This document shows positions 8,896-18,900 of a stretch of DNA of 64,000 bases, one piece after another (position 1 is the first letter of the stretch; the number at the start of each line of letters is the position of its first letter). The stretch is taken from the NCBI RefSeq assembly GCF_039954865.1, contig NZ_CP157197.1, positions 761,501 to 825,500 of the forward strand, given 5' to 3'. Source of the DNA: Rickettsia sp. Oklahoma-10 (GTDB lineage Bacteria > Pseudomonadota > Alphaproteobacteria > Rickettsiales > Rickettsiaceae). The translations under genes and the position numbers were made by a program. The notes below the pieces were generated by a model, which was not told where the DNA came from, made no database searches, and saw only the letters and a program-made list of their open reading frames with translations.

Positions 8896-9657
8896 TTACT
8901 TTTGTGTTTTAAGCTCCATATCTGTTAACCATTTATGTGTTTTTTCTAGAACTTCAAATCTAATTTTTTCTAATTGTTTATCAAGATGAGGTTCAGGAAC
9001 GATAGCAGCACCAATAAATTCAAATCCTTGATAGTTAATTTTTAGTTTCTTACAAGTTTCTTGTAATGATAATAAATTTTCTTCTATATCATCAATAAAT
9101 ATTATTGATTTAGGATAATAATTCATTTTTCGTAATACATATTCAAGCACATTTCCTTTATCATATTCTGCGGTGTAAATTATGCCATCTTTTAATGTAG
9201 GGCTACCGTATCCTGCACTAAAATCTTCAATTATTATTTCATCTTTTATATGTGACAACTCCTGAAAATTTACCTTTAATTCGGCTAATTCATGAATTCT
9301 CCATTTGATCATATCTTCAATTGTACCGAATTTTCCGGTAGGAAGTTTAGTAAGAGCCATTGCTGGTACATTTTTTTCTTTAAGTAGAGCAAATATTGTT
9401 AAGATATCTGGGTTAACAAATCTAGCTTTCCTATCTTTAAGAACAATGCTAAGTAATAATTCACATTCTTTTTTGGTAAGTCTTTTTTCAATATTGCTTA
9501 CTAATTCTTTTCTATAATCATGTGTTAACCTAGATTCATCACTATCCATTACAATTACTTCATCTACATCAAAAAGCACCAAGCTAGTATTATCAGCTTG
9601 CTCTATTGCTTCTATCACTTCTTTAAAATCATAAACTTTATTTATTTTGCTAGACAT
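8896..9657 (-). CDS. DUF2608 family HAD-like protein
   Basis: 253 aa protein resembling the DUF2608 family, which is common in Rickettsia and Legionella. The N-terminal SLVLFDVDEVIVMDSDE gives the DxD motif of haloacid dehalogenase-like phosphatases (Asp residues at about 24 and 26). A later SIIFIDDIEENL matches the HAD acidic motif near the end of the fold. There is no N-terminal signal peptide in the start chosen. Substrate unknown; phosphohydrolase activity is inferred from the two acidic motifs. It sits just upstream of the HlyD-type gene on the same strand. Confidence 0.72.
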   Translation of the reverse strand: MSSKINKVYDFKEVIEAIEQADNTSLVLFDVDEVIVMDSDESRLTHDYRKELVSNIEKRLTKKECELLLSIVLKDRKARFVNPDILTIFALLKEKNVPAMALTKLPTGKFGTIEDMIKWRIHELAELKVNFQELSHIKDEIIIEDFSAGYGSPTLKDGIIYTAEYDKGNVLEYVLRKMNYYPKSIIFIDDIEENLLSLQETCKKLKINYQGFEFIGAAIVPEPHLDKQLEKIRFEVLEKTHKWLTDMELKTQK

Positions 9658-9738
9658 ATTTATTTTTTATTGGTGGTTTAAAATTCTACGTCACGTTATT
9701 ACGGGTAGGCATTTTTGTGTAAAGTGATAAAACCTACT

Positions 9739-9852
9739 GTGTCACCTAGTTCGTTTGACCACGGGGTTTAAAAAATAACCTAAGGTACTGAATTTTAGTA
9801 TTTTTAACTGGATCCTATGATCAAGTTGCGCTTGACTTGGATGGTTTGATCC
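9739..9852. repeat. RPE-like palindrome, type C (degenerate)
   Basis: Intergenic copy of a palindrome whose core reads ttgaccacgg...taactggatcc...tcaagttg, related to copies at 28628 and 44364. Arms are diverged. It fills the gap between the hydrolase and DUF2608 genes, which otherwise holds nothing I recognise. Confidence 0.5.
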
Positions 9853-9871
9853 ACACAACAATGTCTATATA

Positions 9872-10633
9872 TTATTTTGTAACATTACTTATTATTTCTT
9901 CTAAGGAATTTGTCATTATCTTTAAATCTTGTTCTCTAGATAAATTATGATGACCATCCTTAATTAATTTTAATACTATTTGTTTACCGGTTATTTTGTC
10001 TAATAATTTTGTTGAAACATTATAAGGTACGTCTTTATCTAACATACCATGAATTAGATGTATCGGTATATTTATATCAATTTTATTTTTTGTTAGCATT
10101 AAATGTTTTTTTGCATCTTCTATTAGTTTATAGCTAATAGGATATTTATATTCGCAATTTTTACTGCTTACTTCTAGCATTCCCTCTTTTTGCATCTTAT
10201 TTTGATCATCTAGCGATATATTTTGCCAAATATCTTCAGTAAAATCGGGAGCGGGAGCTAAACATACAAGTCCTTTTATTTTATTAGGAAATCTTAAAGT
10301 TGCAAGGAGTGCTAGCCATCCTCCCATGCTTGAACCGACTAATATGGCCTCTGTATCTATTAATTTATCTAAAATGAGCGAGATTCCCTCTAACCAATTA
10401 CTAATTGTTTGGTCCTCAAATCGTCCTGATGCATTTCCATGACCAAAATTATCAAAAACAATAAAATTATAATTGTTTTTTTTACAATAATCTATTAAAT
10501 AAAGAGCTTTAGTTGATTGCATACTAGACATTAAGCCGTGTAAAAAAATTACAGATGGAATATTTGTATTAATTAGTCTATAATTATTATAGACAATAAA
10601 TTTGTCTTGTGTTCTATTATAAAGCTTATACAT
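9872..10633 (-). CDS. Alpha/beta hydrolase
   Basis: Serine hydrolase of the alpha/beta fold, 253 aa, cytoplasmic (no signal peptide). The oxyanion-hole motif FLHGLMSS lies near residue 32. The nucleophile elbow GSSMGGW has Ser at about residue 103, the acid is probably the Asp in GMLDKDVPY, and the catalytic His is in KDGHHNLS (about 229). The cap is short, as in carboxylesterase- or thioesterase-like members. Substrate unknown. It is transcribed divergently from the glycosyltransferase at 10666, with 32 bp between start codons. Confidence 0.8.
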   Translation of the reverse strand: MYKLYNRTQDKFIVYNNYRLINTNIPSVIFLHGLMSSMQSTKALYLIDYCKKNNYNFIVFDNFGHGNASGRFEDQTISNWLEGISLILDKLIDTEAILVGSSMGGWLALLATLRFPNKIKGLVCLAPAPDFTEDIWQNISLDDQNKMQKEGMLEVSSKNCEYKYPISYKLIEDAKKHLMLTKNKIDINIPIHLIHGMLDKDVPYNVSTKLLDKITGKQIVLKLIKDGHHNLSREQDLKIMTNSLEEIISNVTK

Positions 10634-10665
10634 TTTAAATAATTATTTTAATAGATTGAGATTTA

Positions 10666-11838
10666 ATGCCTTTATTAAAGTCAAGTAAACGATACAATAA
10701 ATATACGATTTTGCAAGTAGTTCCTGCTCTAGTTTCGGGAGGGGTTGAAAGAGGCACTATAGAAGTTGCAAAATATCTTAAAATTCTTGGTCATACTCCT
10801 ATCATAATTTCAGCAGGTGGTACTTTAGTTAAAGAGTTAGATAAGGCAGATATATTGCATATTGAGATGAACAGTAGCAGTAAAAATCCTTTTGTAATTC
10901 TCAATAATGCAAGATTAATAGCAGCAATAATTAAAAAATATAATGTTGATATAGTTCATACAAGATCAAGGGCACCGGCATGGAGTTCATATTTAGCAAC
11001 AAAATGGACAAATGCTAAGTTTTTGACTACTTTTCACGGGGTTTATAATATTCCGAATAGTTTTAAAAAATATTATAATAGTATAATGCTCAAAGGCGAG
11101 AAAGTTATTGCCGTGTCCAATTTTGTAAAACAACATTTGCTCGAAAACTATAAAGTTGATGCAAATAAAATAGTAGTCATTGAGCGTGGAGTGAATTATG
11201 ATTATTTTACTCCAGCAAATTTAACACCGGAGAAACTTAAAAAATGTCGTGATAAATATGATGCACCGAGCAACGTGCCAATAATATTAATGCCTTCTAG
11301 AATGACAAGTTGGAAAGGACACCTTGTTTTAGTAGAAGCATTAAGTAAGTTAAAACATAGAGATTTTTATTGTTTGATGGTCGGTGATATATCTAGACAT
11401 CCTAATTTTACTAATAGAGTAAAAGAGCTTATAGCTAATCTGAAACTTCAAAATAAAATTCAAATTTTTGGTAACGATTCAGATATAATAAATCTTTATG
11501 GAATTTCTGATATTATCGTTTCTGCCTCAATTGAGCCTGAAGCTTTCGGTCGTACTATTATAGAAGGGCAAGCAATGGAGAAGCTTGTTATTGCAACTAA
11601 TATTGGTGGGGCAGTAGAAACAATAAATAATAATATAACTGGTTTCCACGTAAAACCCAATGATGCTGACGCATTAGCGCAGAAAATTGATTATTGTTTC
11701 TCGATTTTAGGTGCCGATTCTGCTAAGAAAATTCAAAAAGCAGCAAGACATACAGTAATTAATAATTTTTCTCTTGATCTAATGCTTAGAAAAAATCTTG
11801 AAGTCTATAAAGAAATCCTAAAAATGCCTATCATATAG
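10666..11838 (+). CDS. Glycosyltransferase family 4
   Basis: 390 aa GT-B enzyme. The N-terminus has VVPALVSGGVERGTIEVAKY, the glycine-rich acceptor loop typical of RfaG/WaaG-like GT4 enzymes. The C-terminal half has MPSRMTSWKGHLVLVEAL and the EX7E motif EAFGRTIIE (about residues 289-297), with GGAVETINNNITGF after it. It lies ~3 kb downstream of the polysaccharide operon but as its own unit, divergent from the hydrolase gene. Likely role: lipid A-core or O-antigen sugar addition; donor not determinable. Confidence 0.87.
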   Translation: MPLLKSSKRYNKYTILQVVPALVSGGVERGTIEVAKYLKILGHTPIIISAGGTLVKELDKADILHIEMNSSSKNPFVILNNARLIAAIIKKYNVDIVHTRSRAPAWSSYLATKWTNAKFLTTFHGVYNIPNSFKKYYNSIMLKGEKVIAVSNFVKQHLLENYKVDANKIVVIERGVNYDYFTPANLTPEKLKKCRDKYDAPSNVPIILMPSRMTSWKGHLVLVEALSKLKHRDFYCLMVGDISRHPNFTNRVKELIANLKLQNKIQIFGNDSDIINLYGISDIIVSASIEPEAFGRTIIEGQAMEKLVIATNIGGAVETINNNITGFHVKPNDADALAQKIDYCFSILGADSAKKIQKAARHTVINNFSLDLMLRKNLEVYKEILKMPII

Positions 11839-12179
11839 TTAATTGATCTCTACTCAAGTAGCACGTTGCTCATCATCTTGCATATCTCTATTATATATTT
11901 TCTAATCCGCGCGTCTGTTACCAGTGGGGCTGGATTGGCTATAATTAAAATTTGATTATAATTGCATTAGTGAATGTTGAGAAATATGTTATATGGTTCG
12001 GCACAATGATTCTACATTATTCCTGCGAAAGCAGGAATAATAACTTTAATATTAATATATATTAGAATAAACAGATAAAAATAAGTTTTTATATGTTGAA
12101 CTTTATTCCTACTTTCTGCGGGAATGACATTATAAACATTCTTAGAGTAGTGAACTTAATTTGTACAGAGTATTATGTA
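11839..12179. other. Intergenic region between convergent genes
   Basis: No gene is supported here. The right half holds a type A palindromic repeat (12015-12131). The left half contains only AT-rich sequence with stop codons in all frames. Confidence 0.6.
12015..12131. repeat. RPE-like palindrome, type A short form
   Basis: Terminal inverted arms read attcctgcgaaagcaggaat on the left and, inverted, attcctactttctgcgggaa on the right, with a ~70 bp AT-rich centre containing aataaacagataaaaa. Ends and centre resemble the copy at 43249-43387. No ORF lies inside. Confidence 0.75.
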
Positions 12180-12797
12180 TTAACGAGAATACAACTCAAT
12201 TACTAAATGAACTTCTGCTTCAAAAGGATATGGCACATCAGAAAGAGCAGGAACTCTTAAATATTTACCGGTTAATGAAGGTACATCAAATGATAAGTAA
12301 TTGGGAGTTGTTTGACCTTGTTTTAAAACAGATTCTTGAATAAGTGCTATCTGTTTTACGGATTCTTTAACTTCTACAACATCGCCTTCTTTTAGGCGTA
12401 TACTTGCAATATCGGCTTTCTTACCGTTTAATTTAATATGACCGTGTGAAACTAATTGCCTTGCAGCAAAAATAGTTGGAGCTATATTCATTCTATAAAC
12501 TACTGTATCAAGTCTACTTTCAAGTAGCCCAATAAAGTTTTCACCGGTATTACCTTTCATTTTTTGAGCAAGTGCAAAAATATTTCTAAATTGTTTTTCA
12601 GTGACACGACCGTAGTGGCATTTTAATCTTTGCTTAGCTTTTAAATGTAAACCGTAATCTGAAGTTTTAATCATGGTATTTTGCCCATGTTGTCCAGGAC
12701 GATAATTTCGTGTATTGAAAGCATCCTTGCTATCACCCCATAGACTTACTCCAAGCCTTCTACTAGCTTTATATTTAGAACGAACAATTTTTGTCAC
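12180..12797 (-). CDS. rpsD: 30S ribosomal protein S4
   Basis: Primary rRNA-binding protein of the small subunit that nucleates 16S assembly. The product ([15 protein letters not shown], later RNYRPGQHG and [19 protein letters not shown]) includes the S4 RNA-binding domain [19 protein letters not shown] chose the GTG at 12797 over the ATG 30 bp upstream. It gives the usual 205 aa length and begins (V/M)TKIVRSK as other rickettsial S4 proteins do, and an AAGGA Shine-Dalgarno sits 7 bp before it. It stands alone rather than in a ribosomal operon and is divergent from ctaB. Confidence 0.96.
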   Translation of the reverse strand: MTKIVRSKYKASRRLGVSLWGDSKDAFNTRNYRPGQHGQNTMIKTSDYGLHLKAKQRLKCHYGRVTEKQFRNIFALAQKMKGNTGENFIGLLESRLDTVVYRMNIAPTIFAARQLVSHGHIKLNGKKADIASIRLKEGDVVEVKESVKQIALIQESVLKQGQTTPNYLSFDVPSLTGKYLRVPALSDVPYPFEAEVHLVIELYSR

Positions 12798-12913
12798 TGA
12801 AATATCCTTAACTTTTATTTGAATCACAAGAAAATATATACATTTCTTGCATCAAAGTCAATCATTGATTTTTAACCTAAAACTTTTTATATTCAATTAA
12901 AAAATTATTTCAT

Positions 12914-13828
12914 ATGAGCTCCTTAATAAAGTCGATAAATTTAAATAAAATTAATCCACAGAGTACAGTTAAAGACTATATTTTACTTATGAAACCGCGT
13001 GTAATGTCGCTTGTAATTTTTACGGGTTTTGTAGGTATGTGGCTTGCTCCTTATTCTGTACATCCATTTATTGCTAGTATTGCAGTTGTTTGTATAGCTC
13101 TTGGTGCAGGTAGTGCAGGGGCAATTAATATGTGGTACGATAGAGATATCGATAGTTTAATGAAGCGTACTCAAACAAGACCTATAGTTAGAGGTGCTAT
13201 AGAACCTGATGAGGCTTTATCTTTTGGTTTGATAACAGGATTTTTTGCAGTATTTTTTATGGCTTTATGTGTTAATCTGCTTGCATCCTTGTTACTGCTA
13301 TTCACTATTTTTTATTATATCTTTATTTATACTATTTGGTTAAAGCGTCGTTCCATACAAAATATCGTTATTGGTGGAGTATCGGGGGCATTGCCTCCTG
13401 TGATAGGTTATGCAGCAGTAAGTAATACTATAGCTCTTCAGTCAGTTATATTATTTTTAATTATCTTTATTTGGACGCCACCACATTCATGGTCTCTCGC
13501 TTTATTCTGTAATGAAGATTATAAAGACTGTAAAGTACCGATGATGCCTGCAATAAAAGGACCTTTATATACTAAAAAACAAATTCTAATTTACAGCATT
13601 TTATTACTTATTGTTTCGCTGATGCCTTTTTTTATCGGAATGAGTAATTTTATATATTTAATAATTTCTGGTATTCTTGGATTAGTATTTCTATATTATG
13701 TCGGTTCTTTATTCTATGATACCCCTGATAACAAACAGGCTAAAAGACTTTTTGTTTACTCAATATTTTATTTGTTTTTTATATTTTTATTTTTATACTT
13801 AACTAACACTATAATCCGTATTAGCTGA
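12914..13828 (+). CDS. ctaB: Protoheme IX farnesyltransferase (heme O synthase)
   Basis: Integral membrane prenyltransferase of the UbiA superfamily that converts heme B to heme O for cytochrome oxidase. The polyprenyl-diphosphate motif [19 protein letters not shown] (about residues 78-96) and the second conserved loop [20 protein letters not shown] are present, with about nine hydrophobic segments. At 304 aa it is full length. It is transcribed away from rpsD. Neighbouring oxidase subunit genes are absent; a decayed NACHT gene follows. Confidence 0.95.
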   Translation: MSSLIKSINLNKINPQSTVKDYILLMKPRVMSLVIFTGFVGMWLAPYSVHPFIASIAVVCIALGAGSAGAINMWYDRDIDSLMKRTQTRPIVRGAIEPDEALSFGLITGFFAVFFMALCVNLLASLLLLFTIFYYIFIYTIWLKRRSIQNIVIGGVSGALPPVIGYAAVSNTIALQSVILFLIIFIWTPPHSWSLALFCNEDYKDCKVPMMPAIKGPLYTKKQILIYSILLLIVSLMPFFIGMSNFIYLIISGILGLVFLYYVGSLFYDTPDNKQAKRLFVYSIFYLFFIFLFLYLTNTIIRIS

Positions 13829-13904
13829 GAGGTAGGAGTATGGGTTACTTTTATGGAAGATAAAGTTGCAACCCAAATTGAAGAAATAATTCTGTTAATT
13901 TGCA

Positions 13905-14395
13905 TTTAGCTAATGTTTTTTCTTTCAAACCTGTTAGTCATTTCCTCTACAAAGTGCATATGGTCTAAAATTTATTATTACGTTTTTATAATGAAATACC
14001 GCTTTCATAATATTACGATAATCACAGTTATTTCCTGATAAAAAAGCTATTTTATCATAACTATCCAGTAATAATAATACTTGATCTTTAATCACTTATA
14101 TTTATTAATTCTTGTGGTTTTTTAAATATAGACAATAATAAATGAAACAACCGAGTTTATCTTGATGTAATTCCGTAGTTTGATATTTTTGGATATAATT
14201 TGCATTTAATAATTTTTTCAACGTAATTCTACATACGGTAATTAAACTTTTCATTTCATAATTTTTCTTTTTCCCATTTATACGAAATATTATGTAGTAA
14301 AATCATATTTCCTACTCCTACAACGCCTAATAATAATATTTTCCCTATATTCGTTTGGATTATGTTTTTTCTTTATCATTTTAGTTTTTTATATT
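13905..14395 (-). pseudogene. Remnant of a NACHT-type NTPase
   Basis: Read on the minus strand from about 14390 downward, broken frames give GKILLLGVVGVGNMILLHNI, a P-loop in which the essential GK(S/T) has become GN. Next come ISYKWEKEKL, a stop and NEKFNY, and further on KDQVLLLLDSYDKIAFLS. That last stretch corresponds to the NACHT Walker B pattern (hydrophobic run then D-G/S-Y/F-D-E). The segment NVIINFRPYA fits the following sensor strand. Several stops and frameshifts interrupt it. Rickettsia genomes carry related NACHT ATPases. The identification rests on motif order only. Confidence 0.55.
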
Positions 14396-14463
14396 ATTAG
14401 TAAATATAACTTGAATTAGGGATGATTTATAGGCAATATTTTATTTTTTTTTTGAGAATAGAT

Positions 14464-14990
14464 TATGACTCAAGATGAAATTGCAGAGTTATTTAAAAAT
14501 GTGTCAATTTACATCACAGATGTAAATATAAATATGCACAAGACAATCCACGAAAATTTGTTGAAATTGATCTTGAAGAACTTTCAAGTTTTGTCAAAAC
14601 TTATAGTTAAAATGAAAAGTATAACAACAGAGACGCTGAAGTTTTTCATAGCTTAAGTTCTATTTTAATGAGAACTCAATAAGATAATGCGATTAAATCA
14701 TTAAAGAAACCTATTGTACTAGGTCCAAATAGAGCATTCTCTCATGAAGAGTCTTTATTAGTTTAGATAGCATAAAGCCAGAAGACGTAGTGGCCTCTAT
14801 CACAGAGAGTTATCATGTTAAATCCAAATAGGAAAGCATTATATGAAGACCTTATTATTTTGTTAAAAAAGGTGAATTATAATGAATAGGCAGCAAAATT
14901 ACTGAAATGATTTAAGATTTTCCTAAAAAGATAGCTAGTTTTGTATTAGATACTGATGAAATGAAGTATTTGTATTTATTAGGTTTGCTA
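14464..14990 (+). pseudogene. Decayed hypothetical gene
   Basis: An ATG at 14465 opens 13 codons (TQDEIAELFKNV) that continue only through frameshifts. Pieces such as NPRKFVEIDLEELSSFVKTY and LGPNRAFSHEESLLV and LNPNRKALYEDLIILLKK read as soluble protein but are split by stops. No family is recognised. It lies next to the NACHT remnant on the opposite strand. Confidence 0.4.
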
Positions 14991-15022
14991 CAGGAATAAC
15001 TGTATCAAAACAGTTTCTTCAA

Positions 15023-17476
15023 TCATTTTTGTAGAAGCTTATTTACATGGTCTGCTTGTTGGTTTTTCAGCCTAATATTGCTTTGTGCCTCTACATTTGA
15101 ATCCTTTTTTTTTCTAATGCCTAAAGTATCTTGAATAATATTTTTAGGTTTCTTCTCTCCACGTTTAAAGTCTTTAATAACGCTATTAAAAATATTTTTG
15201 ACTAAATATGTCTGCAGAGCCTGAATATCTAGCTTATGCTGTGGGTTGTTTATAAATCCGTATAATTTAACGGCTATAGGCGGTAAATCAGCAATAGTAA
15301 CACTTGCACTAATATCCATCATATATTGTGGTAAGTTAATTTGACCACTTGCATTTGCTTTGGCAGGTGAAGCATCTACACTGCATTTGTTTAACTTAAG
15401 CTTGCCTTTTATTATATTCCCGCTTGCAATTAAATTTTTAAAAGATATAGAACCATCGCTAAAGGAGTTGTTAATAAGTTGCAATACTCCTTCAGTATTT
15501 TTAGCATTATTTACTGCATGTGCAATTCTATTTAAACCAAGTCTGCTTATTTTCCCATTATCACTATTTACGTTAAATTGTCCGTTTAGATTATTAACAT
15601 ATATATAAACACTATTACCGCTTAGAGTACAAATCGGCTTTAAAGCTTAGTAGCCCATCAGTTATTTTTGTTTTACCCGATTGTGTAGTTAAATTTTTAA
15701 GATAGGCATTATTTAAATTGATTTTAATTGCAATATTTTGATTTTTGCCTGAATTTATAAAACCTGTGCTATTAAGTTCACCGCCATAAATACTAGCATT
15801 AACTGAAGTAATATTGAGCTTACCGCTGGTGATATTTAATTTTGTTTTTAAATTATTTATTATTAATGAGTCATTAGTTAATTTATCAATACTAGCGGAT
15901 ATTTGTCCTTCAATTTCATTTAAAAATCCTAAGTTAATAGGATTATTTGACCAAGGAGAATTATTTTCTGGGGGCTGTATATTTTGATCATTAGTTTTAT
16001 TTGGAGCAGCAGTATTGTTATTACTTGCAATAATTTTTGACAAATTCACTAATGGACTATATAAGTTAAGGTTAAAATGTGGTTTTTGGGTTGCTAAATG
16101 AATGTCGCCTTTAATATACATATGAGTATTAAAAGCAGATATTTTATTATTGATATGGAAAGTATCTTTAACTTTTTGTACTTCCCCATTTAGTTGCAAT
16201 ACGATTTAGATTATTTACTCCAAGTAAAGTCATAAACGACTCAAAATTATTAATTTTTATATGGTGGAAAATAGTTATATTTTGTGTTAAGTTTTGAAGC
16301 TCAATATCTCCGGTGAGATGACTATTTGCAGCCGACAAGTTAATATTTTGCAGTTTTATTGCTTGGGAATTATAAACTACACTAGAAGTAAGTATAAGTT
16401 TTTGGTTAATAATAGGAGGTAATTTATCGGTCTTTAGCTTTAGAGCATCAAGTATAGGTTTTAAACTATCTGTTTGTAGCAGAATATTTGTCTTATCTAA
16501 ATTAGCACTAATCTCAGTTATAATGTTACCTGGATTTATAATAATACTTGATTTTAGGTTATTACGCTCTACATCATAATTTGTATTTGCTAATAATTCT
16601 ATATTTGTATAATTAAGTCTTGTATCTTTAATAGCTATGTTTTTACTATCGGCAGTAATTGCCGTAGTGAGCTCATAGTTATTGTGTAAGTCAGTAGGTA
16701 TACCTAAAGTTTTAGTATTGCCTTTAATATTTGCTTTACCTGTAAAAGAATTATTTTCACTATCAAATTTTCCTTCAATTTTAATTTTTTCACTGGCAAG
16801 ATTAATATCGGCACTTAACGTAATTATTGTCCCGATTTCTGCAATATTGCCATCTATATTAATCTGCTGTTCCAAAGCTTGTAAAGCTAAAGTGAAATCT
16901 ATAGGCCCTTTAAGGCTTTTAATTTTAGTATCTAAGTAAATATTGTTAAATATTCTCTCATTATTTTTTTCTATATATATTACTTTGCCGTCTATAATTT
17001 TGAAATGACTAATCAAAATAGGAAGTTCTAACTCAGTTTTAGTATTATTGGATTCTGCAGAGTTGACGTTATTTATTTTAAAGTTATTATTAGGTATAGC
17101 AAATTGCCAATTTTTGTCCATTATTTAAAACTTCTAGGTTTATAATAGGTTTATGCAGTTCTATAGAATCTACTTCAATTGCTCCTCTAAAAAGAGAGAA
17201 AAGCTGCAATGACGCTTTAGCACATTCAATGGAAACTAAATAAGGTTCCTTTGTGTCGTCTATTGATGATAATTTAATTTTTAATAGTGATATTGTAGGA
17301 TTCGGTAATAAAAATAATTTTATATCGCCATTAATAGTTAAATCTCTATTTATAGCATATTTGACTTTATCTATTATTACTCCTTTATAATTATTTAAAG
17401 GAATAAAGAAAGGAATAATAATTAATAACAATATTATACTTATAATACTAAGTAAGTATTTTAAAGTTTTAGGCAT
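15023..17476 (-). pseudogene. AsmA-family protein gene broken into several frames
   Basis: Four consecutive open segments (17476-17090, 17121-16168, 16199-15615, and about 15612-15023) read as one AsmA-type protein of ~810 aa. It begins with an N-terminal membrane anchor (LLSIISIILLLIIIPFFIPL) and AsmA-like NNYKGVIIDKVKYAINRDL. Repetitive beta-rich domain follows (LNAYLKNL, FINSGKNQNIAI) and then the C-terminal AsmA-like segment DISASVTIADLPPIAVKLYG. Joins near 17105, 16190 and 15615 need frameshifts. Intact homologues are inner-membrane-anchored periplasmic proteins linked to envelope lipid homeostasis. Clean overlaps at each break argue for recent inactivation or, less likely, sequencing error. 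Confidence 0.75.
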
Positions 17477-17499
17477 AGAGCTTATTAAGCTTCATATAA

Positions 17500-18315
17500 T
17501 TTACTAATTTTTAGTTTTAATATCAATGATATTTATATCTAATAAATTAAAGTATGATAAGATTATACTTAGTACATTTGAAAATCCTTTCGTCGCTAGA
17601 GAGTTTTCAGATTCATTTACCGTTTTATATCAAAGATTTACTCTTGTGTGAAACTCTTAAAATGGAAAGTATAGTTTTATAGAACCTAACCTTAGAAGTC
17701 TATATTGTATATTTTATTTCCTGCTAAATTTGACTGTAAAGACTGTTAATTATTGTTATTATTAGCACATCAAAGTAAATCTGATCATTACATGGTTTGT
17801 CGCTTGTTTAAGTATATGTTAAAAATAGGAAAATTCCTTTTATATCTGTTGGTGTTTTATAATACGAAAATATAATGCTCCTCAAAATTTATAGAAGTTG
17901 TGTGATCATAGTGGACTTGAAAAAATTATTTAGTCTAGAATTTTATATTTTGTATGCAATATTAAGTATATGAAATAAGCATAATTTATTAAAAAGATGA
18001 AATGAGATAGCTGACATTTGCACTAAGTTTACCGAGGTTAATATTGGCATTGATTTATATAGAGCTAATTTTATACTATACTTTGACCGAAATTGATCAA
18101 AATGATATAATTGAAAATACTTTAATTATATTTAAACCCTGAAGAAGGAGAAGAAATTATTGGAAGTATTGTTGTATATCATTTAGGAGCAATAAGGTAT
18201 CGAGAAAGGTAGAGGACAAGAAAAAATAATGCTAGTTAAAACAATGCTAATGTTGAATTTACCAGTTTTACAAAAGGAGAAATTGCAGCATTGCGAAAAC
18301 AACTCTAAAAAATTA
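17500..18315 (+). pseudogene. Decayed region, possible hypothetical gene remnant
   Basis: An ORF start at about 17528 reads MIFISNKLKYDKIILSTF and then ENPFVAREFSDSF before a stop. Near the right end NPEEGEEIIGSIVVYHLGA and NNANVEFTSFTKGEIAALRK appear in broken frames. These look like real protein fragments, but I do not recognise a family. Nothing else is visible between the AsmA pseudogene and rimM. Confidence 0.3.
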
Positions 18316-18342
18316 AGAGATTGAATCATTAAAATAAATTGT

Positions 18343-18840
18343 TCAAGCTTCTCTTTTATAGTTTAAAATCCCATAATTTTTAGTTATAACAGGAAAAAAT
18401 TCTTTATTGAAAGGTAATAATTCAGTTGTTTGGTCTAAAAATTCTATTTCAATTATATCACCAGCACCAAAATTAAGAATATTTTTAATTTTGCCTACTT
18501 TTTTATGATCTTGATCTAATATAGTGAGATGATTTAAATCCGCTATATAAAATTCATCTTCTTCTAGTTTCGGTAAACTTGCTCTTAAGCAAAATAGTTT
18601 ATAGCCTTTTAAATTTGCGGCTTCATTGCGAGTAGCTATATCATTAAATGTGCAAATTAATTCTCCTTTGGCATTTTGGCTCATTAGCTTAATATTTATA
18701 TTTTCTCCTGATGCATTTACTAAATTTCTTTCAAGAATTTTTGTATTAGGGACAGTAAAAGATTTTAAAATTACATGACCTTTAATTCCGTGACATGATT
18801 TTATTACACCGACTAAAATTAAATTTTCTAAAGAATGCAT
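18343..18840 (-). CDS. rimM: 16S rRNA processing protein RimM
   Basis: Assembly factor for the 30S head domain that binds S19. The N-terminal domain begins [20 protein letters not shown], the RimM signature (G-x-I-x-x-x-H-G-x-x-G), and the second half is a PRC-barrel-like domain ([16 protein letters not shown] to [10 protein letters not shown]). It is 165 aa, normal length. It starts 60 bp from, and diverges from, the AsmA-like gene. The usual partner trmD is not adjacent. Confidence 0.93.
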   Translation of the reverse strand: MHSLENLILVGVIKSCHGIKGHVILKSFTVPNTKILERNLVNASGENINIKLMSQNAKGELICTFNDIATRNEAANLKGYKLFCLRASLPKLEEDEFYIADLNHLTILDQDHKKVGKIKNILNFGAGDIIEIEFLDQTTELLPFNKEFFPVITKNYGILNYKREA

Positions 18841-18900
18841 TAATTTACCTTCAAATTTTAATAGTTATATAATAATATATTTAAAAACTTTTTTACAGAC

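Noticed and set aside
12161..12343. Plus-strand ORF opposite rpsD
   Set aside because: It is the mirror of the rpsD 3' coding region with no ribosome site or family match.
12798..12827. Ten extra residues on ribosomal protein S4 from an upstream ATG
   Set aside because: The GTG at 12797 has an AAGGA site 7 bp upstream and gives the conserved TKIVRSK start and 205 aa length.
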